The notes under the pieces were generated by a model, which did no database searches, was not told where the DNA came from, and saw only the letters and a list, made by a program, of their open reading frames with translations. A stretch of 64,000 bases of DNA from contig NC_079878.1 in assembly GCF_029227915.1 (NCBI RefSeq), forward strand, positions 27,431,501 through 27,495,500, read 5' to 3'. Made by a program: the position numbers and the translations under genes. Position 1 is the stretch's first letter; each line of letters starts with the position of its first letter. The DNA is from Hydractinia symbiolongicarpus (taxonomy: Eukaryota > Cnidaria > Hydrozoa > Anthoathecata > Hydractiniidae). This document shows, piece by piece, positions 10,568 through 24,716 of the stretch.

Positions 10568-12804
10568 AGAAATTCATTGAAATGTAGTTTTTGAAACTGT
10601 CTCAATTTCTTCAGCGCACGATAACGGCTAGGATTGGTCCCACAGTAAAAATGACTTTTTCATTTAAATTTTTAAATGAAGCGCTACCACAGCGCCCAGT
10701 GTAATCGCTGAGTTCCGTCAATCATGTCAAATTAAGAAGAATGTTATTTCTTTGAGTCCAGTTGGCTCACTTATCACATTTATAAGGTCACAGTCCAAAG
10801 TTAGTTCAATTAAGTTAAACAGTCAAACGTTTCACTGTTAAGAGCGATGCAACTTAGTAATATCGGAAAAATATCACTAAATACATGTTGGTACGAATAT
10901 GTGACGCAACCGTTGTAACTCACACGGATTGATACCGCCAAGAAGTCATTGAAATGTAGTTTTTGAAACTTTTGCTATATCTTCAGCGCGCGATAACGGC
11001 TAGGATTGGTCCCACAGTAAAGAATGTATTATTTTTCTAAACTTTTAAATAAAGCGCTACCACAGAGCCTAGTTTAATCACTGAATTTCAGCAATCATGT
11101 GAAAATAAGAAGAATGTTATTTCTTGGAGTTCATTTGTCTCATTTATCACATTCTTAAATCCAAAGTCCAAAATCAGTTATATTAAGTCCCACAGTCAAT
11201 CGTGTCACTGTTAAAAGCAACGCAACCTAGTAATATCAGAAAGATATCGCTAAATACATGTTGGTACGAATTTGTGACGCAACCGTTGTAAATCATGCGG
11301 ATTGATACTGTTAGAAAGTTAATGAAATGTAGTTTTTGAAACTGTCTCTATTTCTTCAGCGCGTGCTAACAGCCAGGATTGGTCCCACAGTAAAAAAAAA
11401 CTAATTTATCAAAATTTTTAAATAAAGCGCTGCCACAGAGCCTATTGTAATCGCTGAATTCCAGGAATCATGTCAAGTTAAAAAGAATTTTATTCCTTGG
11501 AGTCCAATTGGCTCATTTATCACATTTAAAAAGTCACAGTCCAGAATCAGTTCAATTAAGTCCCAGAGTCAATCGTTTCACTGTTAAAAGCAATGCAACC
11601 TAGTAATATCAGAAAAATATCCCTAAACACATGTGGGGACGAATATGTGACGCAACCGTTGTAACTCAAACGGACTGATACCGTTAGATATTCATTGAAA
11701 TGTAGTTTTTGAAACTGTCTCTACTTATTCAGCGCGCGATAACGGCTAGGATTGGTCCTACAGGAAAAAATGACTTTTTTATCTTAATTCTTGAGTGAAA
11801 CGCTACCACAGCGCCCAGTGTAAGCGCTGAGTTGCGGCAATCATGTCAAATTAAGAAGAATGTTTTTTCTTGGACTCCAATCGTCTCATTTATCACATTT
11901 ACAAGGTCACAGTCCAGAATCAGTTCAATTAAGTCCCACAGTCAATCGTTTCACTGTTAAGAGCGATGCAACTTAGTAATATCAGAAAAATATCGCTAAA
12001 TACATGTTGGTACGAATATGTGACGCAACCGTTTTAACTCAAACGGATTGATACCGCCAGGACGTCATTGAAATGTAGCTTTTGAAAAGGTCTCTATTTC
12101 TTCAGCGCGCGATAACGGCTAGGATTGGTCCTACAGTAAAGAAAGACTTATTAATCTTAATTTTTTAATAAAGCGCTACCACAGAGACTACTGTAATCGC
12201 TGAGTTACAGCAATCATGTCAAATTAAAAAGAATGTTTTTCTTTGGAGTCCAATTGTCTCATTTATCAGATTCATAAGGTCACAGACCAGAATCAGTTCA
12301 ATTAAGTCCCACAGTCAATCGTTTCACTGTTAAAAGCGATGCAAGCTAGTAAGATCAGATAAATATCGCTAAATACATGTTGGTAAGAAAATGTGACGCA
12401 ACCGTTGTAACTTAAACGGACTGACACCGTAAGAAACTCAATGAAATTGAGTTTTTGAAACTGCCTCTATTTCTTCAGCGCGCGATAACGACTAGGATTT
12501 GTCCCACAGTACAAAAAGGACTTTTTTATCAAAGTTTATAATAAAGCGCTGACACAGCGCCCAGTGTAACTGTTGAGTTCAAGCAATCATGTCAAATTAA
12601 GAAGAATGTTATTTCTTGGAGTTCATTTGTCTCATTTATCACATTCTTAAATCCAAAGTCCAAAATCAGTTATATTAAGTCCCACAGTCAATCGTGTCAC
12701 TGTTAAAACCAACGCAACCTAGCAATATTATAAAAATATCCCTAAACACATGTGGGGACGAACATGTGACGCAACCGTTGTAAGTCAAACGGACTGATAC
12801 CGTT
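10568..12804 (+). repeat. HOR-1 unit 4 (2237 bp)
   Basis: Full six-monomer unit. CCGTTGTAACTC near 11655 replaces the CCGTTGAAACTC of the other units, a private single-base difference. The m5 hairpin is at 12434-12454. Confidence 0.93.
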
Positions 12805-15041
12805 AGAAATTCATTGAAATGTAGTTTTTGAAACTGTCTCAATTTCTTCAGCGCACGATAACGGCTAGGATTGGTCCCACAGTAAAAATGACTTTTTCAT
12901 TTAAATTTTTAAATGAAGCGCTACCACAGCGCCCAGTGTAATCGCTGAGTTCCGTCAATCATGTCAAATTAAGAAGAATGTTATTTCTTTGAGTCCAGTT
13001 GGCTCACTTATCACATTTATAAGGTCACAGTCCAAAGTTAGTTCAATTAAGTTAAACAGTCAAACGTTTCACTGTTAAGAGCGATGCAACTTAGTAATAT
13101 CGGAAAAATATCACTAAATACATGTTGGTACGAATATGTGACGCAACCGTTGTAACTCACACGGATTGATACCGCCAAGAAGTCATTGAAATGTAGTTTT
13201 TGAAACTTTTGCTATATCTTCAGCGCGCGATAACGGCTAGGATTGGTCCCACAGTAAAGAATGTATTATTTTTCTAAACTTTTAAATAAAGCGCTACCAC
13301 AGAGCCTAGTTTAATCACTGAATTTCAGCAATCATGTGAAAATATGAAGAATGTTATTTCTTGGAGTTCATTTGTCTCATTTATCACATTCTTAAATCCA
13401 AAGTCCAAAATCAGTTATATTAAGTCCCACAGTCAATCGTGTCACTGTTAAAAGCAACGCAACCTAGTAATATCAGAAAGATATCGCTAAATACATGTTG
13501 GTACGAATTTGTGACGCAACCGTTGTAAATCATGCGGATTGATACTGTTAGAAAGTTAATGAAATGTAGTTTTTGAAACTGTCTCTATTTCTTCAGCGCG
13601 TGCTAACAGCCAGGATTGGTCCCACAGTAAAAAAAAACTAATTTATCAAAATTTTTAAATAAAGCGCTGCCACAGAGCCTATTGTAATCGCTGAATTCCA
13701 GGAATCATGTCAAGTTAAAAAGAATTTTATTCCTTGGAGTCCAATTGGCTCATTTATCACATTTAAAAAGTCACAGTCCAGAATCAGTTCAATTAAGTCC
13801 CAGAGTCAATCGTTTCACTGTTAAAAGCAATGCAACCTAGTAATATCAGAAAAATATCCCTAAACACATGTGGGGACGAATATGTGACGCAACCGTTGAA
13901 ACTCAAACGGACTGATACCGTTAGATATTCATTGAAATGTAGTTTTTGAAACTGTCTCTACTTATTCAGCTCGCGATAACGGCTAGGATTGGTCCTACAG
14001 GAAAAAATGACTTTTTTATCTTAATTCTTGAGTGAAACGCTACCACAGCGCCCAGTGTAAGCGCTGAGTTGCGGCAATCATGTCAAATTAAGAAGAATGT
14101 TTTTTCTTGGACTCCAATCGTCTCATTTATCACATTTACAAGGTCACAGTCCAGAATCAGTTCAATTAAGTCCCACAGTCAATCGTTTCACTGTTAAGAG
14201 CGATGCAACTTAGTAATATCAGAAAAATATCGCTAAATACATGTTGGTACGAATATGTGACGCAACCGTTTTAACTCAAACGGATTGATACCGCCAGGAC
14301 GTCATTGAAATGTAGCTTTTGAAAAGGTCTCTATTTCTTCAGCGCGCGATAACGGCTAGGATTGGTCCTACAGTAAAGAAAGACTTATTAATCTTAATTT
14401 TTTAATAAAGCGCTACCACAGAGACTACTGTAATCGCTGAGTTACAGCAATCATGTCAAATTAAAAAGAATGTTTTTCTTTGGAGTCCAATTGTCTCATT
14501 TATCAGATTCATAAGGTCACAGACCAGAATCAGTTCAATTAAGTCCCACAGTCAATCGTTTCACTGTTAAAAGCGATGCAAGCTAGTAAGATCAGATAAA
14601 TATCGCTAAATACATGTTGGTAAGAAAATGTGACGCAACCGTTGTAACTTAAACGGACTGACACCGTAAGAAACTCAATGAAATTGAGTTTTTGAAACTG
14701 CCTCTATTTCTTCAGCGCGCGATAACGACTAGGATTTGTCCCACAGTACAAAAAGGACTTTTTTATCAAAGTTTATAATAAAGCGCTGACACAGCGCCCA
14801 GTGTAACTGTTGAGTTCAAGCAATCATGTCAAATTAAGAAGAATGTTATTTCTTGGAGTTCATTTGTCTCATTTATCACATTCTTAAATCCAAAGTCCAA
14901 AATCAGTTATATTAAGTCCCACAGTCAATCGTGTCACTGTTAAAACCAACGCAACCTAGCAATATTATAAAAATATCCCTAAACACATGTGGGGACGAAC
15001 ATGTGACGCAACCGTTGTAAGTCAAACGGACTGATACCGTT
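12805..15041 (+). repeat. HOR-1 unit 5 (2237 bp)
   Basis: Full six-monomer unit with few private changes, for example CAGCTCGCGATAAC near 13968 and AATATGAAG near 13342. The m5 hairpin is at 14671-14691. Confidence 0.93.
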
Positions 15042-17278
15042 AGAAATTCATTGAAATGTAGTTTTTGAAACTGTCTCAATTTCTTCAGCGCACGATAACG
15101 GCTAGGATTGGTCCCACAGTAAAAATGACTTTTTCATTTAAATTTTTAAATGAAGCGCTACCACAGCGCCCAGTGTAATCGCTGAGTTCCGTCAATCATG
15201 TCAAATTAAGAAGAATGTTATTTCTTTGAGTCCAGTTGGCTCACTTATCACATTTATAAGGTCACAGTCCAAAGTTAGTTCAATTAAGTTAAACAGTCAA
15301 ACGTTTCACTGTTAAGAGCGATGCAACTTAGTAATATCGGAAAAATATCACTAAATACATGTTGGTACGAATATGTGACGCAACCGTTGTAACTCACACG
15401 GATTGATACCGCCAAGAAGTCATTGAAATGTAGTTTTTGAAACTTTTGCTATATCTTCAGCGCGCGATAACGGCTAGGATTGGTCCCACAGTAAAGAATG
15501 TATTATTTTTCTAAACTTTTAAATAAAGCGCTACCACAGAGCCTAGTTTAATCACTGAATTTCAGCAATCATGTGAAAATAAGAAGAATGTTATTTCTTG
15601 GAGTTCATTTGTCTCATTTATCACATTCTTAAATCCAAAGTCCAAAATCAGTTATATTAAGTCCCACAGTCAATCGTGTCACTGTTAAAAGCAACGCAAC
15701 CTAGTAATATCAGAAAGATATCGCTAAATACATGTTGGTACGAATTTGTGACGCAACCGTTGTAAATCATGCGGATTGATACTGTTAGAAAGTTAATGAA
15801 ATGTAGTTTTTGAAACTGTCTCTATTTCTTCAGCGCGTGCTAACAGCCAGGATTGGTCCCACAGTAAAAAAAAACTAATTTATCAAAATTTTTAAATAAA
15901 GCGCTGCCACAGAGCCTATTGTAATCGCTGAATTCCAGGAATCATGTCAAGTTAAAAAGAATTTTATTCCTTGGAGTCCAATTGGCTCATTTATCACATT
16001 TAAAAAGTCACAGTCCAGAATCAGTTCAATTAAGTCCCAGAGTCAATCGTTTCACTGTTAAAAGCAATGCAACCTAGTAATATCAGAAAAATATCCCTAA
16101 ACACATGTGGGGACGAATATGTGACGCAACCGTTGAAACTCAAACGGACTGATACCGTTAGATATTCATTGAAATGTAGTTTTTGAAACTGTCTCTACTT
16201 ATTCAGCGCGCGATAACGGCTAGGATTGGTCCTACAGGAAAAAATGACTTTTTTATCTTAATTCTTGAGTGAAACGCTACCACAGCGCCCAGTGTAAGCG
16301 CTGAGTTGCGGCAATCATGTCAAATTAAGAAGAATGTTTTTTCTTGGACTCCAATCGTCTCATTTATCACATTTACAAGGTCACAGTCCAGAATCAGTTC
16401 AATTAAGTCCCACAGTCAATCGTTTCACTGTTAAGAGCGATGCAACTTAGTAATATCAGAAAAATATCGCTAAATACATGTTGGTACGAATATGTGACGC
16501 AACCGTTTTAACTCAAACGGATTGATACCGCCAGGACGTCATTGAAATGTAGCTTTTGAAAAGGTCTCTATTTCTTCAGCGCGCGATAACGGCTAGGATT
16601 GGTCCTACAGTAAAGAAAGACTTAATAATCTTAATTTTTTAATAAAGCGCTACCACAGAGACTACTGTAATCGCTGAGTTACAGCAATCATGTCAAATTA
16701 AAAAGAATGTTTTTCTTTGGAGTCCAATTGTCTCATTTATCAGATTCATAAGGTCACAGACCAGAATCAGTTCAATTAAGTCCCACAGTCAATCGTTTCA
16801 CTGTTAAAAGCGATGCAAGCTAGTAAGATCAGATAAATATCGCTAAATACATGTTGGTAAGAAAATGTGACGCAACCGTTGTAACTTAAACGGACTGACA
16901 CCGTAAGAAACTCAATGAAATTGAGTTTTTGAAACTGCCTCTATTTCTTCAGCGCGCGATAACGACTAGGATTTGTCCCACAGTACAAAAAGGACTTTTT
17001 TATCAAAGTTTATAATAAAGCGCTGACACAGCGCCCAGTGTAACTGTTGAGTTCAAGCAATCATGTCAAATTAAGAAGAATGTTATTTCTTGGAGTTCAT
17101 TTGTCTCATTTATCACATTCTTTAATCCAAAGTCCAAAATCAGTTATATTAAGTCCCACAGTCAATCGTGTCACTGTTAAAACCAACGCAACCTAGCAAT
17201 ATTATAAAAATATCCCTAAACACATGTGGGGACGAACATGTGACGCAACCGTTGTAAGTCAAACGGACTGATACCGTT
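15042..17278 (+). repeat. HOR-1 unit 6 (2237 bp)
   Basis: Full six-monomer unit in the standard order. Private differences include CTTAATAATC near 16621 and CATTCTTTAATCC near 17117. The m5 hairpin is at 16908-16928. Confidence 0.93.
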
Positions 17279-18002
17279 AGAAATTCATTGAAATGTAGTT
17301 TTTGAAACTGTCTCAATTTCTTCAGCGCACGATAACGGCTAGGATTGGTCCCACAGTAAAAATGACTTTTTCATTTAAATTTTTAAATGAAGCGCTACCA
17401 CAGCGCCCAGTGTAATCGCTGAGTTCCGTCAATCATGTCAAATTAAGAAGAATGTTATTTCTTTGAGTCCAGTTGGCTCACTTATCACATTTATAAGGTC
17501 ACAGTCCAAAGTTAGTTCAATTAAGTTAAACAGTCAAACGTTTCACTGTTAAGAGCGATGCAACTTAGTAATATCGGAAAAATATCACTAAATACATGTT
17601 GGTACGAATATGTGACGCAACCGTTGTAACTCACACGGATTGATACCGCCAAGAAGTCATTGAAATGTAGTTTTTGAAACTTTTGCTATATCTTCAGCGC
17701 GCGATAACGGCTAGGATTGGTCCCACAGTAAAGAATGTATTATTTTTCTAAACTTTTAAATAAAGCGCTACCACAGAGCCTAGTTTAATCACTGAATTTC
17801 AGCAATCATGTGAAAATAAGAAGAATGTTATTTCTTGGAGTTCATTTGTCTCATTAATCACATTCTTAAATCCAAAGTCCAAAATCAGTTATATTAAGTC
17901 CCACAGTCAATCGTGTCACTGTTAAAAGCAACGCAACCTAGTAATATCAGAAAGATATCGCTAAATACATGTTGGTACGAATTTGTGACGCAACCGTTGT
18001 AA
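17279..18002 (+). repeat. HOR-1 unit 7, partial (about 724 bp)
   Basis: The partial unit holds the end of m6, all of m1 and the start of m2. It matches unit 6 until CCGTTGTAA at 18002, where the sequence changes to the HOR-2 edge monomer (CTCAAACGGACTGATACCATT). The junction falls at homologous positions of two monomer subtypes, so the 373 bp register is kept. Confidence 0.9.
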
Positions 18003-20985
18003 CTCAAACGGACTGATACCATTAGAAAGTCATTGAAATGTAGTTTTTGAAACTGTCTCTACTTATTCAGCGCGCGATAACGGCTAGGATTGGTCCTACA
18101 GTAAAGAAAGACTTATTTATCTTAATTTTTTAATAAAGCGCTACCACAGAGACTAGTGTAATCGCTGAATTCCAGCAATCATGTCAAATTAAGAAGAATG
18201 TTAATCCTTGGGGTCCAAAGGGCTTATTTATCCATTTATAAGGTCACAGTCCAAAGTCAGTTTAATTAAGTCCCACAGTCAATCGCTTTACTGTTAACAG
18301 CGATACAACTTAGTAATATCGGAAAAAAATCACTAAATATATGTTGGTACGAATGTGTAAAGCAACCGTTGTAACTTAAAGGGATTGACACCGTTAGAAA
18401 GTTAATGAAATGTAGTTTTTGAAACTTTTGCTATATCTTCAGCGCGCGATAACGGCTAGGATTGGTCCTACAGTAAATAAAGTACTATTTATCTAAATTT
18501 TTAAATAAAGCGCTACCACAGAGCCTAGTTTAATCATTGAATTTCAGCAATCATGTCAAATTAAGAAGAATGTTATTCCTTGTGGACCAATTGGCTCATT
18601 TATCACATTGATAAGGTCACAGTCCAGAGTTAGTTCAAATAAGTCCCACAGTCAATCGTTTCACTGTTAAAAGCGATGCAACCTAGTAATATGAGAAAAA
18701 TATCGCTAAATACATGTTGGTAAGAATATGTGACGCAACCGTTGTAACTTAAACGGACTGACACCGTTAGAAACTCAATGAAGTTGAGTTTTTAAAACTG
18801 CCTCTATTTCTTCAGCGCGCAATAACCACTAGGATTTGTCCCACAGTACAAAAAGGACTTTTTTATCTAAATTTTTTAATAAAACGCTGACACAGCGCCC
18901 AGTGTAACTGTTGAGTTCAAGCAATCATGTCAAATTAAGAAGAATGTTATTTCTTGGAGTTCATTTGTCTCATTTATCACATTCTTAAATCCAAAGTCCA
19001 AAATCAGTTATATTAAGTCCCACAGTCAATCGTGTCACTGTTAAAAGCAACGCAACCTAGTAATATCAGAAAGATATCGCTAAATACATGTTGGTACGAA
19101 TTTGTGACGCAACCGTTGTAAATCATGCGGATTGATATTGTTAGAAACTCAATGAAATGTAGTTTTTGAAACTGTCTCTATTTCTTCAGCGCGTGCTAAC
19201 GGCCAGGATTGGTCCCACAGTAAAAAATGACTTATTTATTTAAATTTTTATATGAGGCGCTACCACAGCGCCCAGTGTAATCGCTGAGTTCCGGCAATCA
19301 TGTGAAAATAAGAAGAATGTTATTTCTTCGAGTCCAGTTGGCTCACTTATCACATTTATAAGGTCACAGTCCAAAGTTAGTTCGATTAAGTTCCACAGTC
19401 AATCGCTTCACTGTTAAAAGCGATATAACTTAGTAATATCGGAAAAATATCACTATAGAAATGTGGGGACGAATATGTGACGCAACCATTGTAACTCAAA
19501 CGGACTGACACCGTTAAAAAGTCAATGAAATGTAGTTTTTGAACGTGCCGCTATTTCTTCAGCGTGCGATAACGGCTAGGATTGGTCCCACAGCAAAAAA
19601 TGACTTTTTTATCTTAATTCTTGAGTGAAGCGCTATCACAGCGCCCAGTGTAATCGCTGAATTGCGGCAATCATGTCAAATTAAGAAGAATGTTTTTTCT
19701 TGGACTCCGATCGTCTCATTTATCACATTTATAAGGTCACGGTCCAGAATCAGTTCAATTAAGGCCCACAGTCAATCTTTTCACTGTTAAGAGTGATGCA
19801 ACCTAGTAATACCAGAAAAATAACGCTAAATACATGTTGGTACGAATATGTGACGCAACCGTTGTAACTCAAACGGATTGAAACTGTTAGAAAGTCAATG
19901 AAATGTAGTTTTTGAAACTCTTCCTATTTATAAAGCGCACGATAACGGCTAGGATTGGTCCCACAATAAAAAATGGCTTATTTATCTAAGTTTTTAAATA
20001 AAGCGCTACCACAGCGCCCAGTATAATCGCTGAGTTACAGCAATCATGTCAAATTAAGAAGAATGTTTCTCCTTGGAGTCAAATTGTCTCATTTATCACA
20101 GTCATAAGGTGACAGACCAGAACCAGTTCAATTAAGTCCCACAGTCAATCGTTTCACTGTTAAAAGCGATGCAACCTAGTAATATCAGATAAATATCGCT
20201 AAATACATGTTGGTAAGAATATGTGACGCAACCGTTGTAACTTAAACGGACTGACACCGTTAGAAACTCAATGAAATTGAGTTTTTAAAACTGCCTCTAT
20301 TTCTTCAGCGCGCAATAAAAACTAGGATTTGTCCCACAGTACAAAGAGGACTTTTTTATCTAAATTTTTTAATAAAACGCTGACACAGCGCCCAGTGTAA
20401 CTGTTGAGTTCAAGCAATCATGTCAAATTAAAAAGAATGTTATTTCTTGGAGTTCATTTGTCTCATTTATCACATTCTTAAATCCAAAGTCCAAAATCAG
20501 TTATATTAAGTCCCACAGTCAATCGTGTCACTGTTAAAAGCAACGCAACCTAGTAATATCAGAAAGATATCGCTAAATACATGTTGGTACGAATTTGTGA
20601 CGCAACCATTGTAAATCATGCGGATTGATATTGTTAGAAACTCAATGAAATGTAGTTTTTGAAACTGTCTCTATTTCTTCAGCGCGTGCTAACGGCCAGG
20701 ATTGGTCCCACAGTAAAAAATGACTTATTTATTTAAATTTTTATATGAGGCGCTACCACAGCGCCCAGTGTAATCGCTGAGTTCCGGCAATCATGTGAAA
20801 ATAAGAAGAATGTTATTTCTTCGAGTCCAGTTGGCTCACTTATCACATTTATAAGGTCACAGTCTAAAGTTAGTTCGATTAAGTTCCACAGTCAATCGCT
20901 TCACTGTTAAAAGCGATATAACTTAGTAATATCGGAAAAATATCACTATAGAAATGTGGGGACGAATATGTGACGCAACCGTTGT
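18003..20985 (+). repeat. HOR-2 edge unit h0 (eight monomers, 2985 bp)
   Basis: This unit begins with the marker-A monomer and then has a monomer with TTAAAGGGATTGACACC (about 18378) and one with GTAATATGAGAAAAATATC (about 18688). In full units marker A is instead followed directly by the TCATGCGG monomer. The h0 layout is thus a rearranged or less homogenised version at the left edge of the array. Confidence 0.88.
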
Positions 20986-23900
20986 AACTCAAACGGACTG
21001 ATACCATTAGAAAGTCATTGAAATGTAGTTTTTGAAACTGTCTCTACTTATTCAGCGCGCGATAACGGCTAGGATTGGTCCTACAGTAAAAAAAGACTTG
21101 TTTATCTTAATTTTTTAATAAAGCGCTACCACAGAGCCTAGTGTAATCGCTGAATTCCAGCAATCATGTCAAATTAAGAAGAATGTTATTCCTTGGGGTC
21201 CAAAGGGCTTATTTATCCATTTATAAGGTCACAGTCCAAAGTCAGTTTAATTAAGTCCCACAGTCAATCGCTTCACTGTTAACAGCGATACAAATTAGTA
21301 ATATCGGAAAAAAATCACTAAATATATGTTGGTACGAATTTGTGACGCAACCGTTGTAAATCATGCGGATTGATATTGTTAGAAACTCAATGAAATGTAG
21401 TTTTTGAAACTGTCTCTATTTCTTCAGCGCGTGCTAACGCCCAGGATTGGTCCCACAGTAAAAAATGACTTATTTATTTAAATTTTTATATGAGGCGCTA
21501 CCACAGCGCCCAGTGTAATCGCTGAGTTCCGGCAATCATGTGAAAATAAGAGGAATGTTATTTCTTCGAGTCCAGTTGGCTCACTTATCACATTTACAAG
21601 GTCACAGTCCAAAGTTAGTTCGATTAAGTTCCACAGTCAATCGCTTCACTGTTAAAAGCGATATAACTTAGTAATATCGGAAAAATATCACTATAGAAAT
21701 GTGGGGACGAATATGTGACGCAACCATTGTAACTCAAACGCACTGACACCGTTAAAAAGCCAATGAAATGTAGTTTTTGAACGTGCCGCTATTTCTTCAG
21801 CGTGCGATAACGGCTAGGATTGGTCCCACAGCAAAAAATGACTTTTTTATCTTAATTCTTGAGTGAAGCGCTACCACAGAGCCCAGTGTAATCGCTGAAT
21901 TGCGGCAATCATGTCAAATTAAGAAGAATGTTTTTTCTTGGACTCCGATCGTCTCATTTATCACATTTATAAGGTCACGGTCCAGAATCAGTTCAATTAA
22001 GGCCCACAGTCAATCTTTTCACTGTTAAGAGCGATGCAACCTAGTAATAGCAGACAAATAACGCTAAGTACATGTTGGTACGAATATGTGACGCAACCGT
22101 TGTAACTCAAACGGATTGATACTGTTAGAAAGTCAATAAAATGTAGTTTTTGAAACTCTTGCTATTTATAAAGCGCACGATAACGGCTAGGATTGGTCCC
22201 ACAATAAAAAATGGCTTATTTATCTAAGTTTTTAAATAAAGGGCTACCACAGCGCCCAGTATAATCGCTGAGTTACAGCAATCATGTCAAATTAAGAAGA
22301 ATGTTTCTCCTTGGAGTCAAATTGTCTCATTTATCACAGTCATAAGGTGACAGACCAGAACCAGTTCAATTAAGTCCCACAGTCAATCGTTTCACTGTTA
22401 AAAGCGATGCAACCTAGTAATATGAGATAAATATCGCTAAATACATGTTGGTAAGAATATGTGACGCAACCGTTGTAACTTAAACGGACTGACACCGTTA
22501 GAAACTCAATGAAGTTGAGTTTTTAAAACTGCCTCTATTTCTTCAGCGCGCAATAACAACTAGGATTTGTCCCACAGTACAAAAAGGACTTTTTTATCTA
22601 AATTTTTTAATAAAACGCTGACACAGCGCCCAGTGTAACTGTTGAGTTCAAGCAATCATGTCAAATTAAGAAGAATGTTATTTCTTGGAGTTCATTTGTC
22701 TCATTTATCACATTCTTAAATCCAAAGTCCAAAATCAGTTATATTAAGTCCCACAGTCAATCGTGTCACTGTTAAAAGCAACGCAACCTAGTAATATCAG
22801 AAAGATATCGCTAAATACATGTTGGTACGAATTTGTGACGCAACCGTTGTAAATCATGCGGATTGATATTGTTAGAAACTCAATGAAATGTAGTTTTTGA
22901 AACTGTCTCTATTTCTTCAGCGCGTGCTAACGGCCAGGATTGGTCCCACAGTAAAAAATGACTTATTTATTTAAATTTTTATATGAGGCGCTACCACAGC
23001 GCCCAGTGTAATCGCTGAGTTCCGGCAATCATGTGAAAATAAGAAGAATGTTATTTCTTCGAGTCCAGTTGGCTCACTTATCACATTTATAAGGTCACAG
23101 TCCAAAGTTAGTTCGATTAAGTTCCACAGTCAATCGCTTCACTGTTAAAAGCGATATAACTTAGTAATATCGGAAAAATATCACTATAGAAATGTGGGGA
23201 CGAATATGTGACGCAACCATTGTAACTCAAACGGACTGACACCGTTAAAAAGTCAATGAAATGTAGTTTTTGAACGTGCCGCTATTTCTTCAGCGTGCGA
23301 TAACGGCTAGGATTGGTCCCACAGCAAAAAATGACTTTTTTATCTTAATTCTTGAGTGAAGCGCTACCACAGCGCCCAGTGTAATCGCTGAATTGCGGCA
23401 ATCATGTAAAATTAAGAAGAATGTTTTTTCTTGGACTCCGATCGTCTCATTTATCACATTTATAAGGTCACGGTCCAGAATCAGTTCAATTAAAGCCCAC
23501 AGTCAATCTTTTCACTGTTAAGAGTGATGCAACCTAGTAATACCAGAAAAATAACGCTAAATACATGTTGGTACGAATATGTGACGCAACCGTTGTAACT
23601 CAAACGGATTGAAACTGTTAGAAAGTCAATCAAATGTAGTTTTTGAAACTCTTCCTATTTATAAAGCGCACGATAACGGCTAGGATTGGTCCCACAATAA
23701 AAAATGGCTTATTTATCTAAGTTTTTAAATAAAGCGCTACCACAGCGCCCAGTATAATCGCTGAGTTACAGCAATCATGTCAAATTAAGAAGAATGTTTC
23801 TCCTTGGAGTCAAATTGTCTCATTTATCACAGTCATAAGGTGACAGACCAGAACCAGTTCAATTAAGTCCCACAGTCAATCGTTTCACTGTTAAAAGCGA

Positions 23901-24716
23901 TGCAACCTAGTAATATCAGATAAATATCGCTAAATACATGTTGGTAAGAATATGTGACGCAACCGTTGTAACTTAAACGGACTGACACCGTTAGAAACTC
24001 AATGAAATTGAGTTTTTAAAACTGCCTCTATTTCTTCAGCGCGCAATAACAACTAGGATTTGTCCCACAGTACAAAGAGGACTTTTTTATCTAAATTTTT
24101 TAATAAAACGCTGACACAGCGCCCAGTGTAACTGTTGAGTTCAAGCAATCATGTCAAATTAAAAAGAATGTTATTTCTTGGAGTTCATTTGTCTCATTTA
24201 TCACATTCTTAAATCCAAAGTCCAAAATCAGTTATATTAAGTCCCACAGTCAATCGTGTCACTGTTAAAAGCAACGCAACCTAGTAATATCAGAAAGATA
24301 TCGCTAAATACATGTTGGTACGAATTTGTGACGCAACCATTGTAAATCATGCGGATTGATATTGTTAGAAACTCAATGAAATGTAGTTTTTGAAACTGTC
24401 TCTATTTCTTCAGCGCGTGCTAACGGCCAGGATTGGTCCCACAGTAAAAAATGACTTATTTATTTAAATTTTTATATGAGGCGCTACCACAGCGCCCAGT
24501 GTAATCGCTGAGTTCCGGCAATCATGTGAAAATAAGAAGAATGTTATTTCTTCGAGTCCAGTTGGCTCACTTATCACATTTATAAGGTCACAGTCTAAAG
24601 TTAGTTCGATTAAGTTCCACAGTCAATCGCTTCACTGTTAAAAGCGATATAACTTAGTAATATCGGAAAAATATCACTATAGAAATGTTGGGACGAATAT
24701 GTGACGCAACCGTTGT
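20986..24716 (+). repeat. HOR-2 unit h1 (3731 bp, ten monomers)
   Basis: The unit is bounded by AACTCAAACGGACTGATACC-ATTAG at 20986 and 24717. TCATGCGG monomers lie at 21361, 22854 and 24347. The first of these carries GCTAACGCCCAGG (near 21433) instead of GCTAACGGCCAGG. Confidence 0.92.

Larger units (their letters stand above)
4231..18002 (+). repeat. HOR-1 array: six-monomer higher-order repeat, 2237 bp
   Basis: The phase mark AGAAATTCATTGAAATG recurs at 4231, 6467, 8704, 10568, 12805, 15042 and 17279, giving spacings of 2236, 2237, 1864, 2237, 2237 and 2237 bp. The units look almost identical over their length and differ by scattered single bases, whereas the six monomers inside one unit differ clearly from each other. 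This is the signature of recent amplification of a six-monomer block. The left edge is sharp: upstream of about 4228 the sequence no longer matches the unit. The right edge is at 18002, where ...CCGTTGTAA continues as CTCAAACGG instead of ATCATGCGG. Confidence 0.96.
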
